27,382 nt of DNA. It comes from Apostichopus parvimensis (taxonomy: Eukaryota > Echinodermata > Holothuroidea > Aspidochirotida > Stichopodidae). The position numbers and the translations under genes were made by a program. The notes beneath the pieces are model-generated. The model was not told the origin of the DNA, searched no databases, and worked only from the letters and a program-made list of their open reading frames with translations. The stretch is from contig KN888908.1 in NCBI GenBank assembly GCA_000934455.1, positions 5,995-33,376 on the forward strand, in the 5' to 3' direction. Positions 10,876-21,274 of the stretch are shown piece by piece (within the stretch, counting starts at the first letter, position 1; each line of letters starts with the position of its first letter).

Positions 10876-11026
10876 TTAGCCTACATGAAACATGTGAAAC
10901 AACTAAAATAGGAATGAATATTGGACTAAATTAAGAAATCAATTCATGATAGTCGAGTATTTGGTGCTCAGATCAAGAATAATAATCCATGAGACGATGA
11001 ACTGATCAGAGAACACCCAACATCAG

Positions 11027-11034
11027 TGACGTCA
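11027..11034. promoter_or_regulatory. Perfect TGACGTCA octamer
   Basis: This is a palindromic CRE/ATF consensus in the context CAGTGACGTCATCAC, like the copies at 449 and 469. No gene start is visible next to it, so a regulatory role is not shown. Confidence 0.25.
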
Positions 11035-11118
11035 TCACAAATCACGAGAGCCATAATTAAACAATGTTTAAAAAAAATGGAAAAAAAAGAAAAAGGCATT
11101 TTTGTTTGAATAGCTAAA

Positions 11119-11783
11119 TTAAAGCAGCATTTTGCGTCCTTTTCTATGATTTTTCTCAACCTCACTGACTCCACTATGCCATAACGACATACATAACTAG
11201 CTTATCTATTTAAATCTTACTTCAAATGGTGGCATGAAAGTCTAAAAATTTGCAACTTCCAACTTGTTTTTCTCCAAGATATTTTCCGTTGGGATCCCAA
11301 TAAACCTCGCCCATAATATGAATATTTAAACACTACGAACGTCATTGACCAATAGGCCTACGTAATACAACACCATTCTTGATTTGTGTACAGTCTATGT
11401 GGCAGTTGAACCCACTGATCTGTACACTAACAGATCAGTGAGTTGTACCAGGGAGTTCCATAACAACTCCCTGGTTGTACCTACGCAAAGTCTTGAATCT
11501 ATTTTTAGCAACGGCTCATAACTAAACCTGCATCTCTGATTGTTTGAATTCAAACTAGTGGGTGTGGGAAAACTGTATGCGATTAATTTTAACTGTGGAA
11601 CTTGTCGTGGACACTTTTCTCATTATCTGCAAGTATCCTTAATTACTTGCCAATTAACGTTGTTGGCAGGGAAAAACTTGGCTAATATCTTAGTTTGCTG
11701 TTTTGTGATTGATATATGTAAAAAACTCGATGGACATGTCAAAAAAGTAGAAAACGGCGACCAAACGCAAAATGCTGCTTTAA
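11119..11783. mobile_element. MITE-like element flanked by TTAA
   Basis: TTAAAGCAGCATTTTGCGT (11119-11137) is matched in reverse complement by ACGCAAAATGCTGCTTTAA (11765-11783). The similarity continues inward with one gap through a TTTTCTA...TTTTT stretch, giving about 35 bp of imperfect inverted ends. TTAA at both borders is the kind of target site used by piggyBac-type transposases, though the terminal bases are not the classic piggyBac CCC. The 0.66-kb length and lack of a transposase suggest a non-autonomous copy. The open frames inside are not proteins I recognise. Confidence 0.6.
11413..11480. other. Two back-to-back 11-bp hairpins
   Basis: CACTGATCTGT/ACAGATCAGTG (11413-11423/11430-11440, loop ACACTA) is followed after six bases by ACCAGGGAGTT/AACTCCCTGGT (11447-11457/11465-11475, loop of 7). 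Both stems are perfect. They lie near the middle of the TTAA-flanked element and may be an internal structural part of it. Confidence 0.7.
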
Positions 11784-12402
11784 GTTAAATTGTGTATTTA
11801 TGTGTATAAATAATAAACAAAACATTGTCTTTACCATGTAGCCAGTCTCCATGTAAGAGCATTTGAGTTTTGTTTTTCTACGCTCAGGGTTCCTTTGTTT
11901 CATGTTCTTTAAACTGTACTAAGAATATATCACAGGTGTAGGAACAAGGTGCAGGGTGACAGCTGATACCTCGCTTTTCAAAGTGGATAGAGTGGGGAGG
12001 GGGCAGAAATAACTTGTGAGAGTGCCAAAAATGAAGTGATGCAATTAAGTTTGATACACTTTGTTATTTGTCCAAATATTGAAGTTTTCGAAAATTCTAA
12101 ATAATGCACAACTTAGTGACTTTGACTACATCGTCTCTGAATCTCTCTCTAAGCTGTTCCTCACGAGATAATTTAGTAGCTATTATACACACATCTGTCT
12201 AAAATAGTCAAACATTAACTGGATCGGGGCAAATGTGTTGTTTACACTAACTACTTATGTCTTTGAGATTGATCAATGATGACATCATTAGCAGTGACGT
12301 CACTCCACCATGAACAATGGGATCTCGATGTGTCCTTTAAACACAGAACAATAAAAGATCGTACAATGTGTACGAGTCTGAGAAATATTGTTGAGGGGTG
12401 GA
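11784..12402. other. AT-rich non-coding stretch with a TGACGTCA site
   Basis: A perfect TGACGTCA lies at 12295-12302 beside a TGATGACATCATTA-like half-site array. No gene was recognised. Confidence 0.4.
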
Positions 12403-12519
12403 GATAGAGAGGTTTGTATGTATTTAAATGACTCTTAATTAGATAGAGAGGTTTGTATGTATTTAAATTACTCTTAATTAGATAGAGAGGTTTATATGTA
12501 TTTAGATTACTCTTAATTA
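12403..12519. repeat. 39-bp minisatellite, three copies
   Basis: Units start at 12403, 12442 and 12481 with GATAGAGAGGTTTGTATGTA and end in CTCTTAATTA. Units 1 and 2 differ at one base, and unit 3 has about three changes. This is a clean, recent-looking tandem triplication. Confidence 0.95.
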
Positions 12520-12844
12520 AAAAAAATAATAATGTGATATGATGATGATATTGTACAGGGTGTTTGTGAAACTATCCCGGTTATCAATTGATATATTCAG
12601 CTTTACAATGAGCTAAATCTATACTTTTTAAGGTCAACTGAATGATGACGTAGGCTTCTCATTGCAGGCATAAATGTTAAATGTTATCCATAATTTTGAA
12701 AATTATTATGACTCAACCATAACATGATGTTTTTAACCTGTTGAATTGCACTATCATTTTTAAAAGGCAAATTTGTAATATGTCGACATGTCGTTAGACG
12801 TCATATATAGGAATTGTTTTACATAACTATTAAACTATGTGCGG

Positions 12845-12871
12845 ATCATAGAAATTAATAATTTCTATGAT
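12845..12871. other. Perfect 12-bp hairpin inside a short direct repeat
   Basis: ATCATAGAAATT (12845-12856) and AATTTCTATGAT (12860-12871) form a perfect stem with a 3-nt loop. GCGGAT precedes it and recurs just after it (12841 and 12872), so the hairpin looks inserted into or expanded from GCGGAT. Confidence 0.6.
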
Positions 12872-15541
12872 GCGGATGCATCTGTATAGGAGCTGACTTA
12901 ATAACCTGTGTGTAGACTAAGTCCAGTCACGTGACGAGCCTCCAGTAATTAAAGGAGCATTTCTTAAAATTATACATTATAAAGAAATACAACCTGGACT
13001 TTTAGCAGTGACTTTATCGATCTAATAAAATATATCATAAATTAAACTTCTACTTTTATTTACATACACATTCACTGTATCGTTTTCTCTCATCTATTGA
13101 TGCCCTTTTATGACTAATCGGTAAAATACTGAGCATTAAGACATAACTGGAAATAACGACAAGCAAACATTATTCTCAGATGGAAACATTTGTAATAAAC
13201 AAACAATTGAGCAATTTGTGACATTCTTGAAGTTAACACTACTTGACAACCTCTCTTATAGTGAATAATCAGAGATGAAAAATGCATTGAAAGTTCGGTG
13301 ACGTACTTAGTGAAATATTTTAGAAATCTGATATCAGAGGAAAACCCTCTACGAACTTTCCACAGATCTCTGTTTAAAGATCAATGAATAACCACTGAAG
13401 TTAACTAAAACGATAAAGCTAAGGTATTACTTATTATGACTCGAATTCCTCATACAAAGTTTGACATACATCCCAACTTTCCTGAGAATTTGTGTTTAAC
13501 AATGTTTGCAGACTTTGACCTCTGCTGATCTCAAAATGACCGTTAACCTTGAAATCAATTGTTAAAGAATATCTTCGGTGCTCAGTTTCCTTTCTAATTC
13601 ATTTCGAGTCAGGTGTAAGATTTCCTCCAAAGTGCCAAGAAGTAATCTAGAACAGCAGTATTTAAAGAAAAAACCTGTCTGAGAGTGTGTCCCTATAAAG
13701 GCTACCTCAGTATGGATATATTTTTGTGCGCTTATTTGCTCGAGTACTTACTGCGACGCTTATTATGTGTTTATTTGTTCAGGTATTGGTGACGCAAGGC
13801 AGGATCCAATAAAATGTTATTATATCAATTATTTTGACACTAAGGAAAACCTGCGATATATGTAGTTTAATTAGCATATCAGCACTTACTTAATTTGTTG
13901 TTGAATAATCATGGTAAGACTACCAACTATTATTGTAACTTTCATGCAAGCAGACGTACTTCATAGCATTCATATACAAATCATTGCACTAATTACTTGA
14001 TCCTATTTCGTTGGTAATAAATAAAACATAACCATGGATGCCTTAAATATCCCTAACATGTTACGTTAATTAAAGGCGATTTATACGAGTGGAATATCCT
14101 TAGTATATTTTGAAGTGTTTCTTAAATAACTTGTTTAATGCTTCTACACGTGTTATGTATACACTTTCTAATACAGTATCTGGAATATTAGTCTGTTCAT
14201 TAACTCCTACACACCACATACGGAGTAATTTCCAGTCCTGATTGCCTACCTACTTTGTGATTTTTTTTTATGATATCTTGCTCCTAATGCATTATTCGGA
14301 AATGTAGGACTATAATAATTTGAATAATTTAGAAGAGAGCTTATTCCAAATATGCTCCACATAGTGTAAATTTATTTTATTTATAACACCTTACTTTCAA
14401 AGAGTCCAATTATTAATTAATATTATATGACCATACTTTTAATTTACTGACGTCATTTCTTTTACCTTTGAAATTTCTTGATTTCAATGATGACGGGTTC
14501 GATGTGACCGAAATAGTCTTTGGTAGAATATATCCTCGTGGAGTCGAATATGAACCAAACCTATGAAGATTAAGTAATTACAAGAATCACATGGTAACGA
14601 TTCTAAGGAGACTGGCGTGTTATTCATCTAATGTAATGAAGAATGTAAAATGCCTCATATGTTCAAAATAAGATATGAATAATATTGTGGATCAGATGAA
14701 GAAAACTAAACGAAATTGGAGGTCAAATTTTAGTTTCCGTAGACACACGGAAAAAAAATAATTTTGAAGTGTCACAAAATTCCTGCTTACGGAACATTGT
14801 GATGTATCAAATATAACAATTAAATTTCCATCGGAACCTCAATCCTTGATCTCCAGGTCTGTAAAAAATGCAGTTTTAGGTCAAACACAGTTATCGTACT
14901 TCATGTTGTTAAGTACATAAAAGGAAAATTTAATTGGAACTTGGGATGGGGGAGTCAAGAGCATTGGACTTTTTAATTAGTTTAACGACAATAGCTAAAG
15001 GTAAACTTTTAAAACAAAGCGTTAATGCTTGAAGGCAGATTGATTAACAGTGTTGTGTTTAAAATAAAACTTTTATATTTACAGACCAAACACTCTTCAC
15101 CTTGGTTATATTTATAAAACTATAGTCAACACGTATATCACCGAGTTTGTCGTCTAGTATAATATATATTACGACATGTGGCTGGGATTAAAACAATGTG
15201 TAGTGTGGAGATAATTGTGCGTGTGCATACATACGAAATGGGTCAACAAAGTTTCGAGAAGATAGTGACTTTCCTTAATTATGTTTGCAAAATTTGGGTT
15301 TATGGTTCTTCATCAGTTTAAAACTATAGATCATGTCTCACGTAATCGTTGATTTATTAATATACGAGCAATCAACTTAAAGTATGAATAATTACTACGC
15401 GATATGTAAATGCTGAAATACCTAGCCCACCCGTCACGAAGTGTGCACAACTTTCTCTTGCATTCTTATGCCTAGAGGTCTATGCGTAGAGCATTCGTCT
15501 TTCTCTTTATGCGTTCTGAAAGCTTAGAATCGCGATATTTA
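12872..15541. other. Long AT-rich stretch without a recognised gene
   Basis: About 2.7 kb of intergenic or intronic DNA. No open frame above about 60 codons, tandem repeat or RNA gene was recognised. A perfect TGACGTCA lies at 14448-14455. Confidence 0.5.
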
Positions 15542-15707
15542 CAGGCGCGTATCCAGGGGGGCGTTGGGGGCGCGCGCCCCCCGGGTAAGAAAAAGAGGAG
15601 AGAAAAAAAGAGAGAAGAAAAAAGGGAAAAAAGAGGGGGAAAAGAGGAGGAAGGAGAGGAAGGAAGGGAAAAGAAAAAAAAGGAGAGAAAAGGAGAAAAG
15701 TAGGGAG
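15542..15707. repeat. G/C-rich repeat terminus, 16-bp palindrome and 114-nt purine tract
   Basis: It starts CAGGCGCGTATCCAGG, close to the termini at 15793, 15908, 16247 and 18128. The perfect palindrome GGGGGCGCGCGCCCCC lies at 15566-15581. From 15587 to 15700 every base is A or G (114 nt). The reading frames across the tract are low-complexity Arg/Lys/Glu or Ser/Phe/Pro runs and not genes. The tract could form triplex DNA. Confidence 0.7.
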
Positions 15708-15907
15708 TAGACGAAAAACGCCTAGACACCGAGAAGAGAAAGAGGAACAGTCATAACTACAGCTCTGATCCCTAATATATACACAGGGTAGCCAGTGACG
15801 GATCGAGGATTTCGGAAGGGGCGTGCGTCTCAGCTTACCCCTTACACCGACAACTCCATTTTTGACGTTTCCATTTTCCTCTCTCACTAACGTATATTAC
15901 TATATAT

Positions 15908-18128
15908 CAGGGGCGGATGCAGGATTTCTGACAGGGGTGGGGGGTCTGACTGGTCTAGTCGCGCCCGGACGCAAGACTATCTAAGCGGAGCGCCACCATC
16001 GGTTGGCGCGGAGCGTACCAGAAAATTTTTGGCTTTACAAACCCCCCAGATTGCCGGAAACGGCACTTCCCGAGTATTCTAAGCTGCATGTATCTAGCCT
16101 GAAAATATGGATCTCATGTCTGCAATTGATGAGAAAAAAACAATCTATGAAATATGGTAATACATATCAGATGAGTTGAGATGATACAAAAATCATAAAG
16201 CCTTTAGCCCCCAATCCCCCTCCCGTTCAGTCACCACTGTTTGGTGCAGGGCCGGATCCATGATTATGGAAGGGTGAGGGGTTTGGCCTCCAGTGATCCT
16301 AGGGTCTAAGGGGCAGTGGAGGAGCTAGGTGTATTGGTCGGGGGGGGGGCGAGAATGGTCTGTAGGGGCGCTTCCGACACTATCTAAGCGGAGCGCCACC
16401 ATTGGTTGGCGCGGAGCGTACAGAAATTTTTGGAGTAAAGATACACTCTAGATCGCCGGAAACGACCCTTTCCGGGCCTTGATAATTTGCAGATAAACGA
16501 AGAATAATAGGTGTTATCGCCATTTGTNNNNNNNNNNNNNNNNNNNNNNNNNNNNNNNNNNNNNNNNNNNNNNNNNNNNNNNNNNNNNNNNNNNNNNNNN
16601 NNNNNNNNNNNNNNNNNNNNNNNNNNNNNNNNNNNNNNNNNNNNNNNNNNNNNNNNNNNNNNNNNNNNNNNNNNNNNNNNNNNNNNNNNNNNNNNNNNNN
16701 NNNNNNNNNNNNNNNNNNNNNNNNNNNNNNNNNNNNNNNNNNNNNNNNNNNNNNNNNNNNNNNNNNNNNNNNNNNNNNNNNNNNNNNNNNNNNNNNNNNN
16801 NNNNNNNNNNNNNNNNNNNNNNNNNNNNNNNNNNNNNNNNNNNNNNNNNNNNNNNNNNNNNNNNNNNNNNNNNNNNNNNNNNNNNNNNNNNNNNNNNNNN
16901 NNNNNNNNNNNNNNNNNNNNNNNNNNNNNNNNNNNNNNNNNNNNNNNNNNNNNNNNNNNNNNNNNNNNNNNNNNNNNNNNNNNNNNNNNNNNNNNNNNNN
17001 NNNNNNNNNNNNNNNNNNNNNNNNNNNNNNNNNNNNNNNNNNNNNNNNNNNNNNNNNNNNNNNNNNNNNNNNNNNNNNNNNNNNNNNNNNNNNNNNNNNN
17101 NNNNNNNNNNNNNNNNNNNNNNNNNNNNNNNNNNNNNNNNNNNNNNNNNNNNNNNNNNNNNNNNNNNNNNNNNNNNNNNNNNNNNNNNNNNNNNNNNNNN
17201 NNNNNNNNNNNNNNNNNNNNNNNNNNNNNNNNNNNNNNNNNNNNNNNNNNNNNNNNNNNNNNNNNNNNNNNNNNNNNNNNNNNNNNNNNNNNNNNNNNNN
17301 NNNNNNNNNNNNNNNNNNNNNNNNNNNNNNNNNNNNNNNNNNNNNNNNNNNNNNNNNNNNNNNNNNNNNNNNNNNNNCCAAACTAAATTTCTAAGCCACG
17401 AGATCTTAAACTTAAGGAGGTATGGGAGCATCATTGGGTCTGGGAAATGTTGTTTCCGGCGATCTGGGAGGAGTATTTGCCAAAAATTTCTTGTACGCTA
17501 CGCGCGAACCCATGGTCGCGCTCCGCTTAGATAGTACCAGAGAACAGACACGCGTCCCCTCCATTATCCAAGACTGATCTGCGCCCATGCACCAATATGT
17601 TAACTGTGTCTGAATTTTCGAAATTTCCCTGACTGGCAAACATTCCTAAACATGGAGGTTTTTCTGTATTGGCTGTCCATAGATGAAATTTTTTGCAACA
17701 TTATGGGTATGTTTTGAAGTGAATTGATTTCACGAAAAGTGTGAATTTCAAATTCTGAACGAATAATGGGCTTAAAACCTTGAAAAGTGGGGCTGACGGG
17801 TATTGTGGGCCGCGACGTAGAATCACCTACAAAAGCAATGATCCACAGGAGATGCGATAAGGTCGAACATGATGTGTGACTGGTGACAATCTTGAAAAAG
17901 GTTACGGATGGAGAAAAAAAAATATTGGGAAATACTTGGTTACTCAGGCAATAGTGAACATCTAGTTGGTCATTTTCAAGCCCGAGATGTGCCATTTCCG
18001 GTGATCTGGAGGGGGGGGGGGGTGTCAAAACCAGAAATTGTCTTGTACGCTGCGCGCCAACCGATGGTGGCGCTCCGCTTAGATAGTAATTCGCGCCCCC
18101 GGGTTAGAAAATCCTGGATACGCCCCTG
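15908..18128. mobile_element. Nested or inverted cluster of hAT-like terminal repeats around the assembly gap
   Basis: The left edge is CAGGGGCGGATGCAGGATTT (15908). The right edge, read in reverse complement from 18128, is CAGGGGCGTATCCAGGATTT. Four copies of a 43-bp core, beginning ACTATCTAAGCGGAGCGCC and ending GCGGAGCGTAC or a variant, lie at 15976-16018 (+), 16379-16421 (+), 17493-17535 (-) and 18045-18087 (-). Each is followed inward by a GAAATTTTTGGC-like stretch and a GATCGCCGGAAAC-like block. CAGGGG ends recall hAT-type transposons, but no 8-bp target duplication is evident (flanks CTATATAT versus ATTTATGC) and no transposase is seen. It may be one 2.2-kb element with a duplicated end or several nested insertions. 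Confidence 0.6.
16528..17377. other. Assembly gap, 850 N
   Basis: The bases are unknown. Any frame running through this interval is an artefact. Inner core copies lie 106 bp to the left and 115 bp to the right of it, so it occupies the centre of an inverted repeat. Confidence 1.
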
Positions 18129-18814
18129 ATTTATGCACAATTACTTGACATGTTTCCGCTCTATTCGCTGCGACTTGACGTAACGAAAACCCGGATGTGC
18201 GACCGACGGAATGCAATGACCCACAGATCTCTACTAACTGTATTCCCAGGAACATAACACCTATCCTTCGTTTTTTTCTGTTTTATTTTCCTTTACTTTT
18301 TACTTGTCGACCATGTGACTATCACAGTATACTGATATGAAGTTTTAATCAGCATACCACCATGGTTCAAATAAAACATCGCAAATCATGACGCAATGAG
18401 TTAATTTAAACAAGTAAATAACTGTCTTGTTTTTATCTCAGCAACAAACAATATATGTGCAGGGCGTTTATGAACCATATCAGATTTACTTTTGAGGGGT
18501 GGGAAAGAAGGGGCGGGCCGGGTTGAGGGTCGATTTCGATATCAAGTAGTTTTGCTGAGACTGTTTTCAAGGTGTTTTTGGAAGCAGAGCATGCGGTAAT
18601 TTTATTATAACTTCATCAACTGTACACTCAAAGGCACATTGGTAAGTATTCCTGGTTACTGTTATTTGATGGATCATGCGGTCACCAAGAGCCCCCCTTG
18701 CCATCTGTCTCCTTATTTATTTTCTTAGCATGTTAGTGGAGAGAAAGAGGGAGAGGAGGGAGGGGTGAGTGATTTGTGACATGGTACTTGTTTCTATTTA
18801 TTCTATCATTCTTA
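18129..18814. other. Non-coding spacer
   Basis: The spacer contains G-rich patches near 18493-18535 and 18735-18770. No gene was recognised. Confidence 0.45.
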
Positions 18815-19305
18815 CACTCAGAAAACGTTTTACACAGGTTAGGTAAAATTTTACTTAATTTTCATGTCAAATAAGAACACTAAAACAGTTAAGTAAAAAT
18901 TACTGAACTGCTGGTTTGTAAAGTTTTACATGTTTATTATGTAACGCAAATACAATACTGTTATGTAAAATTTTGCCAGAGAAGTTTACATAGCACCCGT
19001 TCAGTAAATATTTTACACAGGTTTTAGGTTAATTATTACCTAGTAATTAAGTAAACAATATATGGATGCATGTTTGAATCGCTCACAGCAGAAAGGTACA
19101 TTTAAGAGAGAGCAAAAAGCAATGACAACACAAACAATACAGAATGTGCGATTTTCAGCAATTGAACACCCTACTACCTTCCTATTCCAGAGGTCCATAT
19201 ATTATATCCCATTAAATGTAAAATGAACAATTTAGGCTATAAAAGTATTGTCTTGTGGAATTAAGTCAATTTAAAAGTGCCAACATTTTCAATTGCTACA
19301 GTGCA

Positions 19306-20155
19306 GTTACTTGGTCTTTGTTGTTTGCGCATGCCTTTTGGTATTCCAGATTAAACACAAACAAACAACTCTTCCCAAAGTCAATTTCAAATAAGCAACA
19401 ACTTTAGAAAAATTCTGATCCATGGGATGAGAAAACATGGAGTGCTGTCTATGATGACTGCTGTACTGCAGTTATTTTGTCTTTGTTGTTGGCACATGCC
19501 TTTTGGTATTCCAGATTAAACACAAGAAACAACTCTTCCCAAAGTCAATTCCAAATAAGCAACAACTTTAGATACATTCTGATCCATGGGATGAGAAAAC
19601 ATGGAGTGCTGTCTATGATGACTGCTACACTACAGTGACTATGTCTTTGTTGTTGGCACATGCCTTTGGTATTCCAAATTAAACACAAAGAAACAACACT
19701 TCCCAAAGTCAATTCCAAATAAGTAACAACTTTAGATATATGCTGATCCGTGAGATGAGAAAATGTGGAGTTCTGTCTATGATGACTGCTACACTGCAGT
19801 TACTCTGTCTTTGTTGTTGGCTCATGCCTTTGGTATTCCAAATTAAACTCAAAGAAACAACGCTTCCCAAAGTCAATTCCAAATAAGCAACAACTTTAGA
19901 TACATTCTGATCCGTGAGATGAGAAAACGTGGAGTGCTGTCTATGATGACTGCTACACTGCAGTTAATTTGTCTTTGCTGTTGGCCCATGCCTTTGGTAT
20001 TCCAAATTAAACACAAAGTAACAACTCTTCCCAAAGACAATTCCAAATAAGCAACAACTTTAGATACATTCTGATCCGTGAGATGAGAAAACGTGGAGTG
20101 CTGTCTATGATGACTGCTACACTGCAGTTACTTTCTCTTCAGTTACTTTGTCTTC
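19306..20155. repeat. 164-bp tandem array, five copies plus a partial
   Basis: Units begin at 19306, 19471, 19635, 19799, 19963 and 20127 (periods 165, 164, 164, 164, 164). Each contains CTTTGTTGTTGGCACATGCC, GGTATTCCAAATTAAACAC, CAACTTTAGATACATTCTGA and GTGCTGTCTATGATGACTGC. The last, partial unit runs into the terminal exon of the minus-strand gene remnant at about 20154. Later units are very similar to each other, and the first is the most diverged. Confidence 0.95.
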
Positions 20156-21274
20156 ACACCACCAGGCAACTGGTAAACAACTCTTTGGAAAAATTCCCAG
20201 GCACCAAGACATGCAACTTGGTATAATTCAGATTAAACGTGTAGAATGATTTGAAGCACACATCAATGGCCTCCATAAATGTCCTCTGGGGTAGGGCATG
20301 CCTCTCGATGATCACAAATGATTGCTGAGGATGTATTTTGCTTCCTCCATGAAGTAACACATATGGCTGAGGTCTTTCTGAAATCTTTTGCAAATAGAAT
20401 TCCAAGTTGATGCTTACTAGGTAACAACAAAGAAAAAAAAAGTTGTGTTAAAACCTCCTTGGAGCATAAGCATATATATATATATATATTCCTTGTCAAA
20501 ACAGGAACTTGCATTAAACATTCATCAGACAATATAGGCAAGTTTTACAACCAATGCATCATGTTAACAATGCTTAAAACAATGCTCACTCCCACTGTAT
20601 GCAATTGTGTAGATTGCTATGAATTATAACAGCTAGATCACTTCCATAATATAGCTAAAATATAGTTGCGCCTAGGTCTAAAAGTATCACCAATCCACAT
20701 CAGCTTCGGCCTACTTGCTACAAATTACAAGCTAAAATGGCAATTAGTGGTAATTATATATTGCATTACATGAATATATGTTTATCCCTTATTAAACATA
20801 GTACCAGCGTAACTATAGGCCCATGCCCCATGGTATTTCAAATGTATTGCCTTGAAATAGCCTAAATATACAGGCTACTAGTACTAGGCCTAGTACTACT
20901 TAAAAAAGTGACTCGCAGGGTATACGAAGTTACGGTTAACGTACAATAGGAATATAATGCACTAGGTTACAATAAAGGCCTAGAGCGTAGGCTATTCCGT
21001 TTATTGTTTACTTGTATGTAGGCTACACGGTTTCTTTGACAATTATGAGTTGACTATTACAAACAGCAGCTAGCCTATAATATTAACTTATTGTATGACT
21101 TTAACGTTAGGTCTACGTAACGCAAGCGATTCTAATGCATTCGTCTACCCAACTTAGTCGTGGGTCTCTAAGCATTTCTCGTTCTTGTCACGTTCACTTA
21201 CATAATATCAAAACATACCTTCGAATTTTTCAATCAATTCTTCCAGGCCCCAGTCTCCTTACGTCATTTTCCAT
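20154..21274 (-). pseudogene. Two-exon SAM-like gene remnant inside the 2.8-kb element
   Basis: The terminal exon (20416 to 20154) follows a strong acceptor: a pyrimidine-rich tract then CTAG at 20420-20417. It encodes SINLEFYLQKISERPQPYVL, then SFVIIERHALPQRTFMEAID and VCFKSFYTFNLNY before TGA. The upstream exon (21274 to 21219) ends at donor GTATGT (21218) and encodes WGLEELIEKFE, which resembles the helix of a SAM domain. The splice phase joins both as ...KFE-V-SINLEF... I recall similar short proteins ending FVIIE...AVD.CFK.FY...L.YP in uncharacterised fish and invertebrate genes, but cannot name the family. The start is a problem. The frame with WGLEE meets a TAA eight codons upstream, while the ATG frame (MENDVRRLG) would need a one-base change in GGGGCC to join. 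The C-terminus past FNLNY does not follow the usual pattern. It is likely decayed or has a sequencing error. Confidence 0.5.
20472..20489. repeat. (AT)9 microsatellite
   Basis: Nine uninterrupted AT units lie in the putative intron of the SAM-like gene remnant. Confidence 0.95.

Noticed and set aside
11540..11788. 82-codon + strand open frame
   Set aside because: Its end is the inverted terminal repeat of the TTAA-flanked element, so it is most likely a by-product of repeat sequence.
14490..14510. GGGTTCGATGTGACC as a possible tRNA T-arm
   Set aside because: No matching acceptor, D-arm or anticodon arm could be placed around it.
15472..15887. Open frames on both strands rich in Lys/Glu/Arg or Ser/Phe/Leu/Pro
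   Set aside because: They are translations of the 114-nt purine tract and adjoining repeat, not proteins.
16380..17534. Four long open frames of about 290-336 codons
   Set aside because: They consist almost entirely of unknown residues from the 850-N gap; only repeat sequence lies at their ends.
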